Shown here: in pieces, positions 25,560-34,068 of the stretch
How positions within the stretch are numbered: the stretch's first letter is position 1
Layout: each line of letters starts with the position of its first letter
Source: Parafrankia discariae
GTDB lineage: Bacteria > Actinomycetota > Actinomycetes > Frankiales > Frankiaceae
Direction: 5' to 3'
Length of the DNA: 64,000 nucleotides
Assembly: GCF_000373365.1 (NCBI RefSeq)
Contig: NZ_KB891103.1
Span: 305,474 to 369,473 of the forward strand
The notes under the pieces: model-generated
Told to the model about the DNA's origin: nothing
What the model saw: only the letters and a program-made list of their open reading frames with translations
The model's database searches: none
Translations under genes and position numbers: made by a program

Positions 25560-26534
25560 ATGGACATCGGCGTACTGCTCCCGACCGGCGCCGCCCAGTG
25601 GGGCGCCGACGGTGACCCTCGCGACCTGGTCGGTTTCGGCCGGCGGGCCGAAAGCCTGGGATTCTCCTCGCTCTTCGTCAACGACTCCCTGATCAGCCCG
25701 CGCGTCGAGGCGCTGACCATGCTGGCCGCGCTCGCCCCGGCCACCGAGACGGCGACCCTGGGGACGGGCGCGCTGCTGCCGTTCCTGCGACGTCCGATCC
25801 AGGCGGCGCAGTCCCTCGCGTCGATCGACCTGCTGTCCGGCGGACGGCTCACCGTGGCGGTCGGCGCGGGCTTCCCCGGTCGGTTCGGACGGCCCTTCTA
25901 CACGCTGTCCGAGGTGCCGTGGCAACGGCGCTTCGCCCGGCTGGACGACACGGTCGCGCTGTGGCGGGCCCTCTGGGACGGTGCCGACGCCTTCCACGGC
26001 GAGATCCTCAGGTTCGACGACCTCCCACCCGCGACGAGGCCGTCCCGCCCCGGCGGACCGCCGGTCTGGCTCGGCGGCGCGACCCCCACGGCGCTGGCCC
26101 GGGCCGGTCGGGCATACGACGGCTGGCTGCCGTACCCGCCCGATCCGGCCGACTACACCGCCGGGCTGCGCGACATCCACAGGGCGGCGCGCGCCGCCGG
26201 CCGGGCCGCCGAGCGCGTCACACCCGCGCTGTTCGTCTCAGTGCGGATCGACGAGGACGTCCAGAGCGGGCGCCGGGCACTCGAGGACTACGCGCGAGTC
26301 GCCTACGGGATGCCGCTGGAGGAACTGGAGAGGATTCAGGCGGTGGTCACCGGCTCCGCCGACCAGGTCCTCGACGGCCTGACCCGGTATGTCGCCGCCG
26401 GCGCGCGCCACATCGTCATCCGTTTGGGCGCCCTCGACCTGCGGTCGCAGAACGACCAACTCGACCGGATCGCGGAGCTGATCTCCGCCGTTCAGGCCTC
26501 GGCGGAGCGTCCGTCCGGGCCGGAGATGTCCTGA
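25560..26534 (+). CDS. LLM class (luciferase-like, F420- or FMN-dependent) oxidoreductase
   Basis: The 324-aa TIM-barrel protein starts 'MDIGVLLPTGAAQWG' and shows 'AESLGFSSLFVNDSLI', 'RPIQAAQSLASIDLLSGGRL', 'VAVGAGFPGRFG' and 'PVWLGGATPTALARAGRAYD', all standard landmarks. In actinomycetes many members use F420; no residue in view separates F420 from FMN. It is divergent from the XRE/MmyB regulator at 24704-25474 and ends 42 bases before a convergent SDR. Confidence 0.88.
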   Translation: MDIGVLLPTGAAQWGADGDPRDLVGFGRRAESLGFSSLFVNDSLISPRVEALTMLAALAPATETATLGTGALLPFLRRPIQAAQSLASIDLLSGGRLTVAVGAGFPGRFGRPFYTLSEVPWQRRFARLDDTVALWRALWDGADAFHGEILRFDDLPPATRPSRPGGPPVWLGGATPTALARAGRAYDGWLPYPPDPADYTAGLRDIHRAARAAGRAAERVTPALFVSVRIDEDVQSGRRALEDYARVAYGMPLEELERIQAVVTGSADQVLDGLTRYVAAGARHIVIRLGALDLRSQNDQLDRIAELISAVQASAERPSGPEMS

Positions 26535-26576
26535 CCACCGCCGTGCCGGTCGGGTGCTCGGCTCGGATCTGACACC

Positions 26577-27398
26577 TCAGGCCGTGCGGCGGTCGAACTG
26601 CGCCAGCAGGTCGCCGGTGAGGTCGTGGAGGCGACGGGCCTCGCCGAGATCCCACGACCCCGGCTCCAGCGACACCCGGCGGCCTTCCAGGACGGCGGTC
26701 AGCCGGTCCTGCCCGGTCGGCTCGAGGAACGGGAGGATCTCGGCGACGGCGGTCGCGACCGGCTTCCCGACCACGCGCAGCCGGTCGATCTGCGCGGCGG
26801 TCACCGGGTCGTACTCCCCGGCGAAACTCGTGACGACCACGCCCGGATGGTTCAGAACGTAGCGGATGCCGGTGTCGGCGTAGGTGTCCACGAAATCGAC
26901 GCCGAGCAGGTCGTTGAGCCGGCCGGCATGCCCCATCGCCCCGACACCGTGATAGCCACGTTCCAACTGGATGTCGTCCCACCGGACCGGCCCGGTCTGC
27001 CCGGCGCCCCCGAAGTTGAGCACGACCGGGTTCCCCGCGCGGCTCAGCGCACCGGCCAGGCCATGGCTCAGCAGGAACCTGCTGAGGTAGAACAGCGCGA
27101 AGTTGCTCTCGAACCCGTCCGCGGTCAGGACACGGTTCGGCCGGTGGTACCGCGCGCCGAGCACCAGAACGTCGAGAGCCGGGTGGCGCTGGGAGATGTG
27201 TTCGGCCAGCCGGCGGTTCTCGGCCACCCCGCTCAGGTCGGCGCTGATGAAGCGCGCCCGTTCGCCGGCGGCGGCGAACGCCCTGCCCTTCCGCTCGTCG
27301 CGCCCGACGACGAGCACCTCGAACCCGCGGCTGAGGTACGCCTCGGCGAGCGCTCTGCCGATGCCGTCGGTGCCGCCTGTGATCACTGCCGTAGCCAT
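26577..27398 (-). CDS. short-chain dehydrogenase/reductase
   Basis: The 273-aa SDR has 'VITGGTDGIGRALAEAYLSR' (TGxxxGIG), 'VVGRDERKGRAF' (Arg/Lys typical for NADP) and an atypical middle: 'LDVLVLGARYHRPNR' in place of NNAG. The YxxxK signature is not obvious: 'YHGVGAMGHAGRLNDLLGVD' stands at the equivalent place. It resembles retinol-dehydrogenase-like or non-catalytic SDRs. ATG 27398 has AAGGAG about 12 bases upstream. A 22-bp palindrome lies 39 bases upstream, matching control by the cupin-MarR protein encoded just before it. Confidence 0.78.
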   Translation of the reverse strand: MATAVITGGTDGIGRALAEAYLSRGFEVLVVGRDERKGRAFAAAGERARFISADLSGVAENRRLAEHISQRHPALDVLVLGARYHRPNRVLTADGFESNFALFYLSRFLLSHGLAGALSRAGNPVVLNFGGAGQTGPVRWDDIQLERGYHGVGAMGHAGRLNDLLGVDFVDTYADTGIRYVLNHPGVVVTSFAGEYDPVTAAQIDRLRVVGKPVATAVAEILPFLEPTGQDRLTAVLEGRRVSLEPGSWDLGEARRLHDLTGDLLAQFDRRTA

Positions 27399-27437
27399 GC
27401 GCCGGCTTCTCCTTCCTCGGAGGGGCACTCCGGGGGA

Positions 27438-27459
27438 ATGCTTTGAACTATCAAAGCAT
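27438..27459. promoter_or_regulatory. 22-bp palindrome, likely MarR-type operator
   Basis: ATGCTTTGA and TCAAAGCAT are perfect 9-bp arms with a four-base spacer, placed between the end of the cupin-MarR gene and the start of the SDR gene. Size and symmetry match MarR-family sites. Confidence 0.75.
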
Positions 27460-27479
27460 CTGCCCGGCGGCGGCGGGAA

Positions 27480-28532
27480 TCAGGGCGAGGCCGCTCCGTC
27501 CGGGGCATCCGAGGCGTCCGGGGCGTCGCCCCCGAGCTTCGCCCGCATCCCGGCGAGCATGTGGGCCTGGACGCGCAGCAGCAGCTCGGCCCCCTGCTCC
27601 AGGTCATCGTGGGGGACGTCGGCGAACACCGTCCGGAGGAGGTCGCGGCGCGCCGCGCGCACCTTCTCGACCGTCGCGCGCCCCTTCGGGGTGATGGCGA
27701 TCAGGCTTGCGCGACGATCTCCCTCGACGGGAATCGCCTCGACGAGCCGGTTCCCGCGGAGCTGACGCAGCTGAAGCGAGGCGGTGGAGACGTCGATGCG
27801 CAGGCACTGCGCGATGTCGGAGATCCGCAGGGGCTCCACCAGGTCGAAGAACTCCAGCAACCGCAGCTCGCTCGGCGCCGCGTCACACCCCGAACGCCGG
27901 GCGATCTCCGCGCGGATGTGCCTGCTCTCGCTCCACCGCACCACCGCCGCGACGCCGGCCTCCAGCCGCTCCAGCGGTGCCCGAGTGGTCGCGGGCGGGA
28001 GCGGCGGCGGGAGCGGTGGCGGGACCGCGTCCGGGTCGGGCAGGGGCGGCACGAGGACCGTCCGGTGGCGTGCCATCAGTTCCTGCGTCAGAGCCCGGCC
28101 GGGCATGGCTCCAGTTCTCGCCACGTGCTCCGCTACCTCGGCGAAGTAGTCCTCGTAACCGCTGGGCGTGAGGGTGGCGACGTAGCGGGCCTGCTCGTCG
28201 AAGGGATTCCCGAAGCCGTGTGCCAGCCGCCGGCCGGCGAACACCGTCTCACCGGCGACAGCGGTGTGGAACCCGTCTCCGACGCGGAACCGCAGCCGCC
28301 CCTCGACCAGCACGAACGTCTCGTCGTGGCCCTCGTGAACGTGCGGGAGCGGTCCGGGCTGCCGCGGGCCCATCCGGCCCTCCAGCACGGTGAGCCGGCC
28401 GAGGGTGTCACCCGCCGTGACCTTGACGAGCATCGACCAGTCCGGCAGGTCGATACGACGGCCCTCGTCACGACTCCGGGCGAAACCCCGGGCCGGTTGC
28501 TCTCCGCCCGGAGCCTGGACGCCGAATGTCAC
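27480..28532 (-). CDS. cupin-MarR fusion regulator
   Basis: The 350-aa protein joins two domains. Residues about 35-130 form a cupin: 'GPLPHVHEGHDETFVLVEGR' with the two metal-site His and Glu, and 'AGETVFAGRRLAHGFGNPFD' with the second-motif His. A Pro-rich linker (PPPLPPPLPP) at about 175 leads to a MarR winged helix: 'LRISDIAQCLRIDVSTASLQ', 'LRQLRGNRLVEAIPVEGDRR' and 'ITPKGRATVEKVRAARRDLL'. A cupin sensor fused to MarR is uncommon; it suggests a ligand- or metal-sensing repressor. The start is GTG 28532. The palindrome at 27438 and downstream SDR are likely targets. Confidence 0.85.
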   Translation of the reverse strand: MTFGVQAPGGEQPARGFARSRDEGRRIDLPDWSMLVKVTAGDTLGRLTVLEGRMGPRQPGPLPHVHEGHDETFVLVEGRLRFRVGDGFHTAVAGETVFAGRRLAHGFGNPFDEQARYVATLTPSGYEDYFAEVAEHVARTGAMPGRALTQELMARHRTVLVPPLPDPDAVPPPLPPPLPPATTRAPLERLEAGVAAVVRWSESRHIRAEIARRSGCDAAPSELRLLEFFDLVEPLRISDIAQCLRIDVSTASLQLRQLRGNRLVEAIPVEGDRRASLIAITPKGRATVEKVRAARRDLLRTVFADVPHDDLEQGAELLLRVQAHMLAGMRAKLGGDAPDASDAPDGAASP

Positions 28533-28566
28533 GTGTTCCCCACCTCAGGAGTGAGCCGGCGGCACC

Positions 28567-28693
28567 ACGTTCGTTCCGGCCGAACCTCGCTGGTCCAGCA
28601 CCATTCCGATCAGCGGTGCCGACGGGCCGTTCGTCAGCGGCTCGGCCGCCTCGTCGATCTGGCTCAGGTGCCGGCTTGTGGAGTCACAGTAGC
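28567..28693 (-). repeat. glycosylase 5'-end copy 6
   Basis: The matching part is 28590-28693, with about 24 differences in 109 positions. The start codon is lost and many residues are changed (for example A-A-E-P-L for A-D-E-L-L). The flank GTTCGTTCCGGCCGAACC is kept. It lies 58 bases upstream of the cupin-MarR start. Confidence 0.82.
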
Positions 28694-28876
28694 CGTCGGA
28701 TCGCGTCCTGGACGTCGGGCGTCGGTTCGGGCCGGGCGACCGCCACGGTGACGGCCCATCCCGCGCGGCGGCTACCCGGCCCCCTCCCCAAGCAGCGGCG
28801 GAGGGGTCGAAGCAGGAGGCCGATGACACGTGGCTCGGCGGGTCCCGGGACCCACCGAGCCACGTCAGTGCCGCTG

Positions 28877-29308
28877 TCAGCCGGCTGATGGCAGGAGAGC
28901 GAGCAGCGCGGCCGTGTCCGCGAAATACACCTCGCTCGCACGTAGAAGACCGCCGGAAATGGTGAACAGCTCCACCGTCGGCATCGCCACGTTATTTCCC
29001 GTCGCACGATCGGTGAATGTGACGGTGGCCCGTAGGATCATGCGGTCGCCCTGCCGGAGGAGCCATTCGGTCCGGAAGTCGAGATCGAACATTCCCACGA
29101 TGGCGGTCATCAGGGTGATGTAGGAGCCGATGCCGATGTGAACCCCACCCCACGGCAGTGATCGAGGTTCCGTGATGGTGAACTCCGGGTGCAGGATCTC
29201 GGATAGTTCGTCCCAGTTCCCGCCGCCCACAGCCGCGAGCAGGCGGTGGACCAGCTGGTCGGTGCCGGTCCCCGCGGCGGCCGTGGCGGCGGAGTGGAAG
29301 ACCGCCAT
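28877..29308 (-). CDS. SnoaL/NTF2-like protein
   Basis: The 143-aa protein has the NTF2-like layout: 'TDQLVHRLLAAVGGGNWDEL', 'LHPEFTITEPRSLPWGG', 'GSYITLMTAIVGMFDLDFRT' and 'NVAMPTVELFTISGGLLRAS' followed by 'EVYFAD'. It may be an isomerase or hydrolase for a small substrate, or a binding protein. ATG 29308 lies four bases after the SDR stop codon at 29313, so the two form an operon driven from 30032. Confidence 0.8.
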   Translation of the reverse strand: MAVFHSAATAAAGTGTDQLVHRLLAAVGGGNWDELSEILHPEFTITEPRSLPWGGVHIGIGSYITLMTAIVGMFDLDFRTEWLLRQGDRMILRATVTFTDRATGNNVAMPTVELFTISGGLLRASEVYFADTAALLALLPSAG

Positions 29309-29312
29309 CGGA

Positions 29313-30032
29313 TCAGCCCGCGAGCATGCGCTCGAGGCCCAGCGGGTCACCGAGGTAGACCGAGCCCGCGCCGGTGGAGGCGTCGTCAGGCCAGATGACG
29401 GTCTGTCCGGCGGCCACCCCGGCGACGATCCGTTCGGCGACGACCTCCGGGGCCGCCTTGTCTGCGTCGACTCCGGCGAGCATGTCGGTGTCGATGCCGC
29501 CCGGGTAGGCTCCGACGACCTCGATGTCCCTGTCGCGCAGCTCCGCCCGCAGGGACTGGGTGACCGAATGCGCCGCGGCCTTCGACGCGCAGTATCCCGT
29601 CATACCCGCCACCGGTGCCAGCGCGATCAGGGTCAGCACATTGACGATCGCGCCGGGCGCGTTCGCGGTCAGGACGGGAACGAAGGCCCGGCTCACCCGC
29701 AGCAGGCCCACATAGTTGGTCAGGGCATCCCGCTGGAACAGGTCCAGATCGCCCTCGAGCGCGCTGCCGAACCCGAGCACCCCCGCGTTGTTGACCAGGA
29801 CGGTGACGTCGGCCGCGGCCTTGGCCGCGGCGTCCACGCTGGACTGGTCGGTGACGTCCAGGGCGAGGACGCTCACCCTCGGGTCGGCGCTCACGGTCGG
29901 GGCGACACTGCGAGGGTCCCGGGCGGTGGCGTAGACCTTGCTGGCGCCAGCGTCGAGGAGATGGTCGACCAGGCGGGCGCCCAGGCCCCGGTTCGCGCCC
30001 GTCACCAGAGCGATGCTGCCTTTGACGTTCAT
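29313..30032 (-). CDS. short-chain dehydrogenase/reductase
   Basis: The 239-aa SDR is classical: 'GSIALVTGANRGLGARLVDH', 'VTVLVNNAGVLGFG' (NNAG), catalytic 'YCASKAAAHSVTQSLRAELR' (YxxSK). ATG 30032 has AAAGGTA seven bases upstream. It is transcribed divergently from an AraC-family gene (30169) that probably controls it, and is followed by the NTF2-like gene. Confidence 0.9.
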   Translation of the reverse strand: MNVKGSIALVTGANRGLGARLVDHLLDAGASKVYATARDPRSVAPTVSADPRVSVLALDVTDQSSVDAAAKAAADVTVLVNNAGVLGFGSALEGDLDLFQRDALTNYVGLLRVSRAFVPVLTANAPGAIVNVLTLIALAPVAGMTGYCASKAAAHSVTQSLRAELRDRDIEVVGAYPGGIDTDMLAGVDADKAAPEVVAERIVAGVAAGQTVIWPDDASTGAGSVYLGDPLGLERMLAG

Positions 30033-30168
30033 GAGTACCTTTCGGTCGCTTGTGGAATACAGCAACCGTATGGCGCATGGCAGCGTTAATGGATGACAGA
30101 TAGTCTCGAAATCTTGTCTGTCCGTCTCACAGCTCGGCTGGCTGTGCTCCCATCGGTAGGCTGCAGCA

Positions 30169-31131
30169 GTGGATCTGCTCGCCGACGTCCTGAGCGTCGC
30201 CGGTGTGCGCGGAACCGTCGCCGCCACAGTGCATGCCGGCGACCCGTGGGGGCTGCGGCTGTTCCGGATCTCCGCGGCGGCCTTTCACACCGTCACCGCG
30301 GGCACCGCCTGGTTGCGTCTGCCCGGCCAGCCCCCCGTGCGGCTCATGCCCGGCGACGTCGTGCTCCTGCCCACCGGGGCCGCGCACGGTCTGGCAGGAG
30401 ACCCGGAGGGCCCCCTGGAACCGTTCGATCACGCCGCGTCGAAAGCCGCGCCCGCCGCCGGCGGTCGGCTCGACGTCGGACCCGGACCGGCACGGACCAG
30501 GATCCTGTGCGCCTCCTTCCGGCACGATCCCGCCGTCACCACCCCGCTTTTCACCGTGCTGCCCGAGCTGGTCCACGTACCCGCCGGGACGTCCGGGGCC
30601 AGCCCGCTCACCGACACCGTCCGGCTGCTCTCGGGCGAACTCGCCGACCCCGGGCCGGCCACCACCACGCTGCTCGACCGGCTCGTGGACGTCCTGCTCA
30701 TCCAGGTGCTACGGGCCTGGCTGCGAGCCGCGCCCGCCGCGCCGTCGGCGTCCTGGCTGCGTGCGCTGAACGACCCCATGGTCAGCATGGCGCTCGCCGC
30801 CCTGCACGCCGACCCCGGCCGCGCCTGGACGCTGAGCTCTCTCGCCGACCATGTCGCCGTCTCCCGGGCCACCCTCGCGCGCCGCTTCCCGGCCCTCGTC
30901 GGTGAGACCCCTGCCGCCTATCTCACCCGATGGCGCATGGACCTGGCCGCCCGCCGACTACGCGACACCGACGACCCCATCGAGGTCGTCGCCCGAGCCG
31001 TCGGTTACACCTCCGAGTACGCGTTCTCCCGCGCCTTCTCGCGCGACCGCGCCATCCCTCCCGGGCGCTTTCGCGCCCAGAGCCGCATCCGGCACGGCAT
31101 CGCGGCCGCGTCCCCTCCTGCGCCCGTCTGA
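30169..31131 (+). CDS. AraC family regulator with cupin ligand domain
   Basis: The 320-aa protein has an N-terminal cupin_6-like domain ('GDPWGLRLFRISAAAFHTVT', 'RLMPGDVVLLPTGAAHGLAG') and a C-terminal double HTH: 'WTLSSLADHVAVSRATLARR', 'TPAAYLTRWRMDLAARRLRD' and 'PIEVVARAVGYTSEYAFSRA'. GTG 30169 begins at the first conserved helix. The gene diverges from the SDR-NTF2 operon across a 136-base gap. A broken relative is at 34065-34843. Confidence 0.9.
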   Translation: MDLLADVLSVAGVRGTVAATVHAGDPWGLRLFRISAAAFHTVTAGTAWLRLPGQPPVRLMPGDVVLLPTGAAHGLAGDPEGPLEPFDHAASKAAPAAGGRLDVGPGPARTRILCASFRHDPAVTTPLFTVLPELVHVPAGTSGASPLTDTVRLLSGELADPGPATTTLLDRLVDVLLIQVLRAWLRAAPAAPSASWLRALNDPMVSMALAALHADPGRAWTLSSLADHVAVSRATLARRFPALVGETPAAYLTRWRMDLAARRLRDTDDPIEVVARAVGYTSEYAFSRAFSRDRAIPPGRFRAQSRIRHGIAAASPPAPV

Positions 31132-31358
31132 CGTGAACCGACGCTCCGACCCCACGTGCTCGTGACCGTCGACGTGCCCTCCGGCTCGGCGAGGGCACGA
31201 GGACGAGGACGACCAGACCTTCGTGGAACCGGCTGAGCCCCACCGCCTGGGTGACGAGGAGTCTCGAGCGGTCGTGACCCGGTCCAGGGCGGAGCCGGGG
31301 GGCACCGTGAGACCGGGAGATCAGGGCCACCGCGCACTTTGCCGCACCCTGCTACTAC

Positions 31359-31380
31359 GCCATACGATGCATCGCATGGC
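31359..31380. promoter_or_regulatory. 22-bp near-perfect palindrome overlapping the PadR start
   Basis: Arms GCCAT and ATGGC flank CGATGCATCG; the only asymmetry is one base pair. It covers both candidate ATG codons of the padR-type gene, so a bound regulator would block its own initiation. Confidence 0.7.
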
Positions 31381-31699
31381 GAGATTCGGGCGGGACGAGG
31401 GCCTGGCCCGCTTCGGCGAGCCGGGAGTACTTGTCCTGCTGTCACTGAGCGACGGCGCGAAGCACGGTTACGCGATCACCGCCGACGTGCTGGAACAGAC
31501 CGGAGTCCGGCTCGGTCCTGGCACCCTGTACGGCTCGCTGACCAAACTGGTGGAACGCGGCCTGATCGCCGCGCTGCCCAGCGAGGACCGCCGCCGCCCC
31601 TACGAAATCACGGCGGCGGGAAGAGCGGCCCTGGCCGCGCAGTTGGCCACCTGGTCCCGGATCGTCCAGACCGGGCAGTCACGGCTGGCCCAGGCATGA
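31367..31699 (+). CDS. PadR family transcriptional regulator
   Basis: The 110-aa winged-helix protein shows 'VLLSLSDGAKHGYAITADVL', 'GVRLGPGTLYGSLTKLVERG' and 'RRRPYEITAAGRAALAAQLA', the PadR pattern. ATG 31367 or 31376 may be used; both lie inside the 22-bp palindrome. No ribosome-binding site is seen, consistent with a leaderless message. Its stop overlaps the ATG of the downstream membrane protein (ATGA at 31696). Confidence 0.9.
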   Translation: MHRMARFGRDEGLARFGEPGVLVLLSLSDGAKHGYAITADVLEQTGVRLGPGTLYGSLTKLVERGLIAALPSEDRRRPYEITAAGRAALAAQLATWSRIVQTGQSRLAQA

Positions 31700-32055
31700 A
31701 GCGCTTCCTTCTCGCCCTGTGTCCCAGACAGTGGCGGGCGCGCTACCGCGACGAGTTCGCCGCGCTCCTCCAGGACACTCCCCTGACCTTGGCCGTTGTC
31801 ATCGACGTCCTGCGCCTGGCCGTGGGGCTCCGTTTCCGGGCCAGGCCCTGGATCGCCCGGTTCGCCGGATCGGTATTCGCCACCGCCGTCATGGAAGCCG
31901 CTGCCGTACGGACCGGGCTCACCGACAACATCCTGTGGGCTCCGACCACGCCGCTGCGGGCACTGACCTTGGTGGTGGTCCTCACGCCGACCGCGCTGAC
32001 GGTCGGCTCCGCGGCCACGCGCCGTATCCGGCTCCACGGAGACGAAGCGGCGTGA
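31696..32055 (+). CDS. small membrane protein of the PadR operon
   Basis: The 119-aa protein starts 'MKRFLLALCPRQWRARYRDE' and 'FAALLQDTPLTLAVVIDVLR', the 'YP..WR.RY..E' motif found in membrane proteins coupled to PadR regulators in actinomycetes. Two or three hydrophobic helices follow. The role is unknown, perhaps in stress-induced membrane remodelling. It overlaps PadR by four bases and the next gene by four bases (GTGA at 32052). Confidence 0.7.
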   Translation: MKRFLLALCPRQWRARYRDEFAALLQDTPLTLAVVIDVLRLAVGLRFRARPWIARFAGSVFATAVMEAAAVRTGLTDNILWAPTTPLRALTLVVVLTPTALTVGSAATRRIRLHGDEAA

Positions 32056-32411
32056 CGGGACTGGCCGTAGCCGCTATGGTCGCGGCGGGCCTGATCACGG
32101 TGGCTCCGATCACTGCACGCCGACCGCCGCCGCCACCAGTCGTGGGCTGGGCCGCACGGCTACGGCGCGCGGTGGTCCGCCTTCTCCTCCTGGCCGCCGG
32201 CGCCTTTCTTGTCGCCCGGGCCGGATACATCCTTGCTAATGAGCACCCCGGCAATCCGGAGACGTATCGACACGCCTGGGGCGGCCCCCACTACATTGGT
32301 TTCATCGTGGTGCACGCCGGCCCCGCCGTCCTCGTCCTGTTCCTGGCCGGCCTGGCACTCCGCCGCAGGTCGCGGGTAAATCGGCGAGTAGTCGACCGGC
32401 AGCGCGGATGA
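32052..32411 (+). CDS. small membrane protein, third gene of the PadR operon
   Basis: The 119-aa protein begins at GTG 32052, overlapping the previous stop by four bases. It has an N-terminal hydrophobic stretch, a Pro-rich turn, then helices 'VVRLLLLAAGAFLVARAGYI' and 'IGFIVVHAGPAVLVLFLAGL'. It is not recognised as a known family. Translational coupling suggests it works with the preceding protein. Confidence 0.6.
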   Translation: MTGLAVAAMVAAGLITVAPITARRPPPPPVVGWAARLRRAVVRLLLLAAGAFLVARAGYILANEHPGNPETYRHAWGGPHYIGFIVVHAGPAVLVLFLAGLALRRRSRVNRRVVDRQRG

Positions 32412-32424
32412 CAGGAGACTCCGG

Positions 32425-33369
32425 TCAGCTCGCGGATCCCGACCACGGTGTGGGCGCGACATCGCGCAACGCCGGAGCGAGTTCACGCCATTCGTGTTCC
32501 GGAAACGCGGCGGGGTCCGCGGTGAGGACCTGGACGCAGACGTGATCCGCGCCCGCGGCAAGGTGTTGGCGCACTCGGTCCTGAATCACCTGGGCGTCTC
32601 CGTAGGCGACGATCGCGTCGACCAGGCGGCGGCTCGGCCCACCGGTATCGATCTCATCGAAGCCCATCCGCCGTATGTTCGCCGCGTGGTGCGGCGCCAT
32701 GGAGACGTAGGCACCGACGTGCGCCGTGGCTACCTCGCGGGCCCGCTCGACATCGGGATCCAGGACGACAGCCTGCTCGACGCCGAGGAACGCCTCTGGC
32801 CCCATGATCTGCCGCGCCCGCCGGGTGTGCTCGACGGGCACGAAGTACGGGTGCGCTCCCCAGGTCGATTCGGCCGCCAGCGACAGCATCCTCGGACCGA
32901 GCGCGGCCAGCACCCGGCGCGCGGCCGGCCGCGGCGACGGGCTGTGAACGGGGACGGCGTCCATGGCCGCCAGGTAAGAGGTCATAGCCGACACCGCCTT
33001 GCCCACAGCAGGTACGGGATAGCCGTCCAGTGTGTGGACGGTGTCGTCGACTCGGTGCCCGCCGAGACCGAGAAGATAGCGTCCGGGGAACGCCTCGCCG
33101 AGCGCGCGGGTCGCGGTCGCCATGACGATCGGATCGCGGAACGCGATGTTCGCGATGCCCGACGCGACGGTGATCCGCCGGGTGGCCGACAGCAGTAGCC
33201 ACGCCTGGCTCGCCGTGTCACGGCCGAACGCCTCGCCGTACCAGATCGCGCCGTAGCCCAGCTCCTCGATCTCCGCCGCGGCCTCCCGCACGCGGCCGGC
33301 TGGCTGGCCGTCGAAGGCCATCGTCCAGACGCCGATGCGACCGAGCGTGTGCCCCTGATCCGTTTTCAC
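32425..33369 (-). CDS. LLM class F420-dependent oxidoreductase
   Basis: The 314-aa protein resembles the TIGR03620 family: 'RIGVWTMAFDGQPAGRVREA', 'ELGYGAIWYGEAFGRDTASQ', 'RITVASGIANIAFRDPIVMA' and 'FPGRYLLGLGGHRVDD'. GTG 33369 is preferred, with GGAAGG six bases before it, over ATG 33393. It is divergent from a TetR gene, with two matching operators between them, so TetR probably represses it. Confidence 0.85.
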   Translation of the reverse strand: MKTDQGHTLGRIGVWTMAFDGQPAGRVREAAAEIEELGYGAIWYGEAFGRDTASQAWLLLSATRRITVASGIANIAFRDPIVMATATRALGEAFPGRYLLGLGGHRVDDTVHTLDGYPVPAVGKAVSAMTSYLAAMDAVPVHSPSPRPAARRVLAALGPRMLSLAAESTWGAHPYFVPVEHTRRARQIMGPEAFLGVEQAVVLDPDVERAREVATAHVGAYVSMAPHHAANIRRMGFDEIDTGGPSRRLVDAIVAYGDAQVIQDRVRQHLAAGADHVCVQVLTADPAAFPEHEWRELAPALRDVAPTPWSGSAS

Positions 33370-33397
33370 TGCCGCCCTTCCACCCTCCGCCATCAAT

Positions 33398-33446
33398 CGG
33401 ACAGCATGTCCGCTTTCGTTGCGCTAGAATACGGATAGCCTGTCCG
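33398..33446. promoter_or_regulatory. two near-identical 15-bp TetR operators
   Basis: CGGACAGCATGTCCG (33398-33412) and CGGATAGCCTGTCCG (33432-33446) share CGGAnA/TGTCCG arms and lie between the divergent LLM and TetR genes. The first sits 29 bases upstream of the LLM GTG and the second 32 bases before the TetR ATG. Confidence 0.85.
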
Positions 33447-33477
33447 GTTGTCCAGAGCGGGTGGGGAAGGAGCCACG

Positions 33478-34068
33478 ATGACGGCTGGGCGAGCTTCCGC
33501 AGAACGCCCGCTGCGCGCCGACGCCCGACGCAACCGGGACCACCTGCTCGCCGTCGCCCGCGAGGCGTTCGACGAAGCTGGGCCCGATGCGTCCCTGGTC
33601 GAGATCGCTCGTCGGGCCGGGGTCGGGCAAGGAACCCTCTACCGGCATTTCCCGACGCGGGCCGCGCTTCTACGGGCTGTTCTCGCTGACCGCATCGAGA
33701 CGTTGTGCCGGCGGGCGGCGGAGCTGTCCGCCGGCGAGTCCGCGGACCACGCGCTGGCCGCCTGGCTTCGGCTGTTCCTCGTCCACGCCCGGGTCAACCA
33801 GGGTCTCGCCGGGGCTTTCATGCTCGAAGGCCCCGAGACCTCCGTCATCGACTGCCACCAGACAATCACGGACACGGCGGCCGGCCTTCTCGCCCGCGCC
33901 CAACAGATCGGGACAGCCCGCCAGGACCTGAGCCCGGATGACCTCATTCAGCTCGTCGTCGGGATCGCCCTCGCCACCGCCCGCGACAACGACGACGGTC
34001 AGGCCGACCGGCTGCTCGCGCTGGCCCTCGACGCGGTGCGCCGGAAGCCACCGGTCGACGGGGGATGA
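33478..34068 (+). CDS. TetR/AcrR family regulator
   Basis: The 196-aa protein has 'ADARRNRDHLLAVAREAFDE' and 'IARRAGVGQGTLYRHFPTRA', the TetR HTH. ATG 33478 has GGGGAAGGAG nine bases before it. The paired operators upstream mean self-control and control of the divergent LLM gene. Its stop overlaps the first ATG of an AraC pseudogene. Confidence 0.92.
   Translation: MTAGRASAERPLRADARRNRDHLLAVAREAFDEAGPDASLVEIARRAGVGQGTLYRHFPTRAALLRAVLADRIETLCRRAAELSAGESADHALAAWLRLFLVHARVNQGLAGAFMLEGPETSVIDCHQTITDTAAGLLARAQQIGTARQDLSPDDLIQLVVGIALATARDNDDGQADRLLALALDAVRRKPPVDGG

Noticed and set aside
28545-28829. Minus-strand frame containing HLSQIDEAAEPLTNG
   Set aside because: It reads through copy 6 from unrelated upstream sequence and lacks the original start codon, so it is not a gene.
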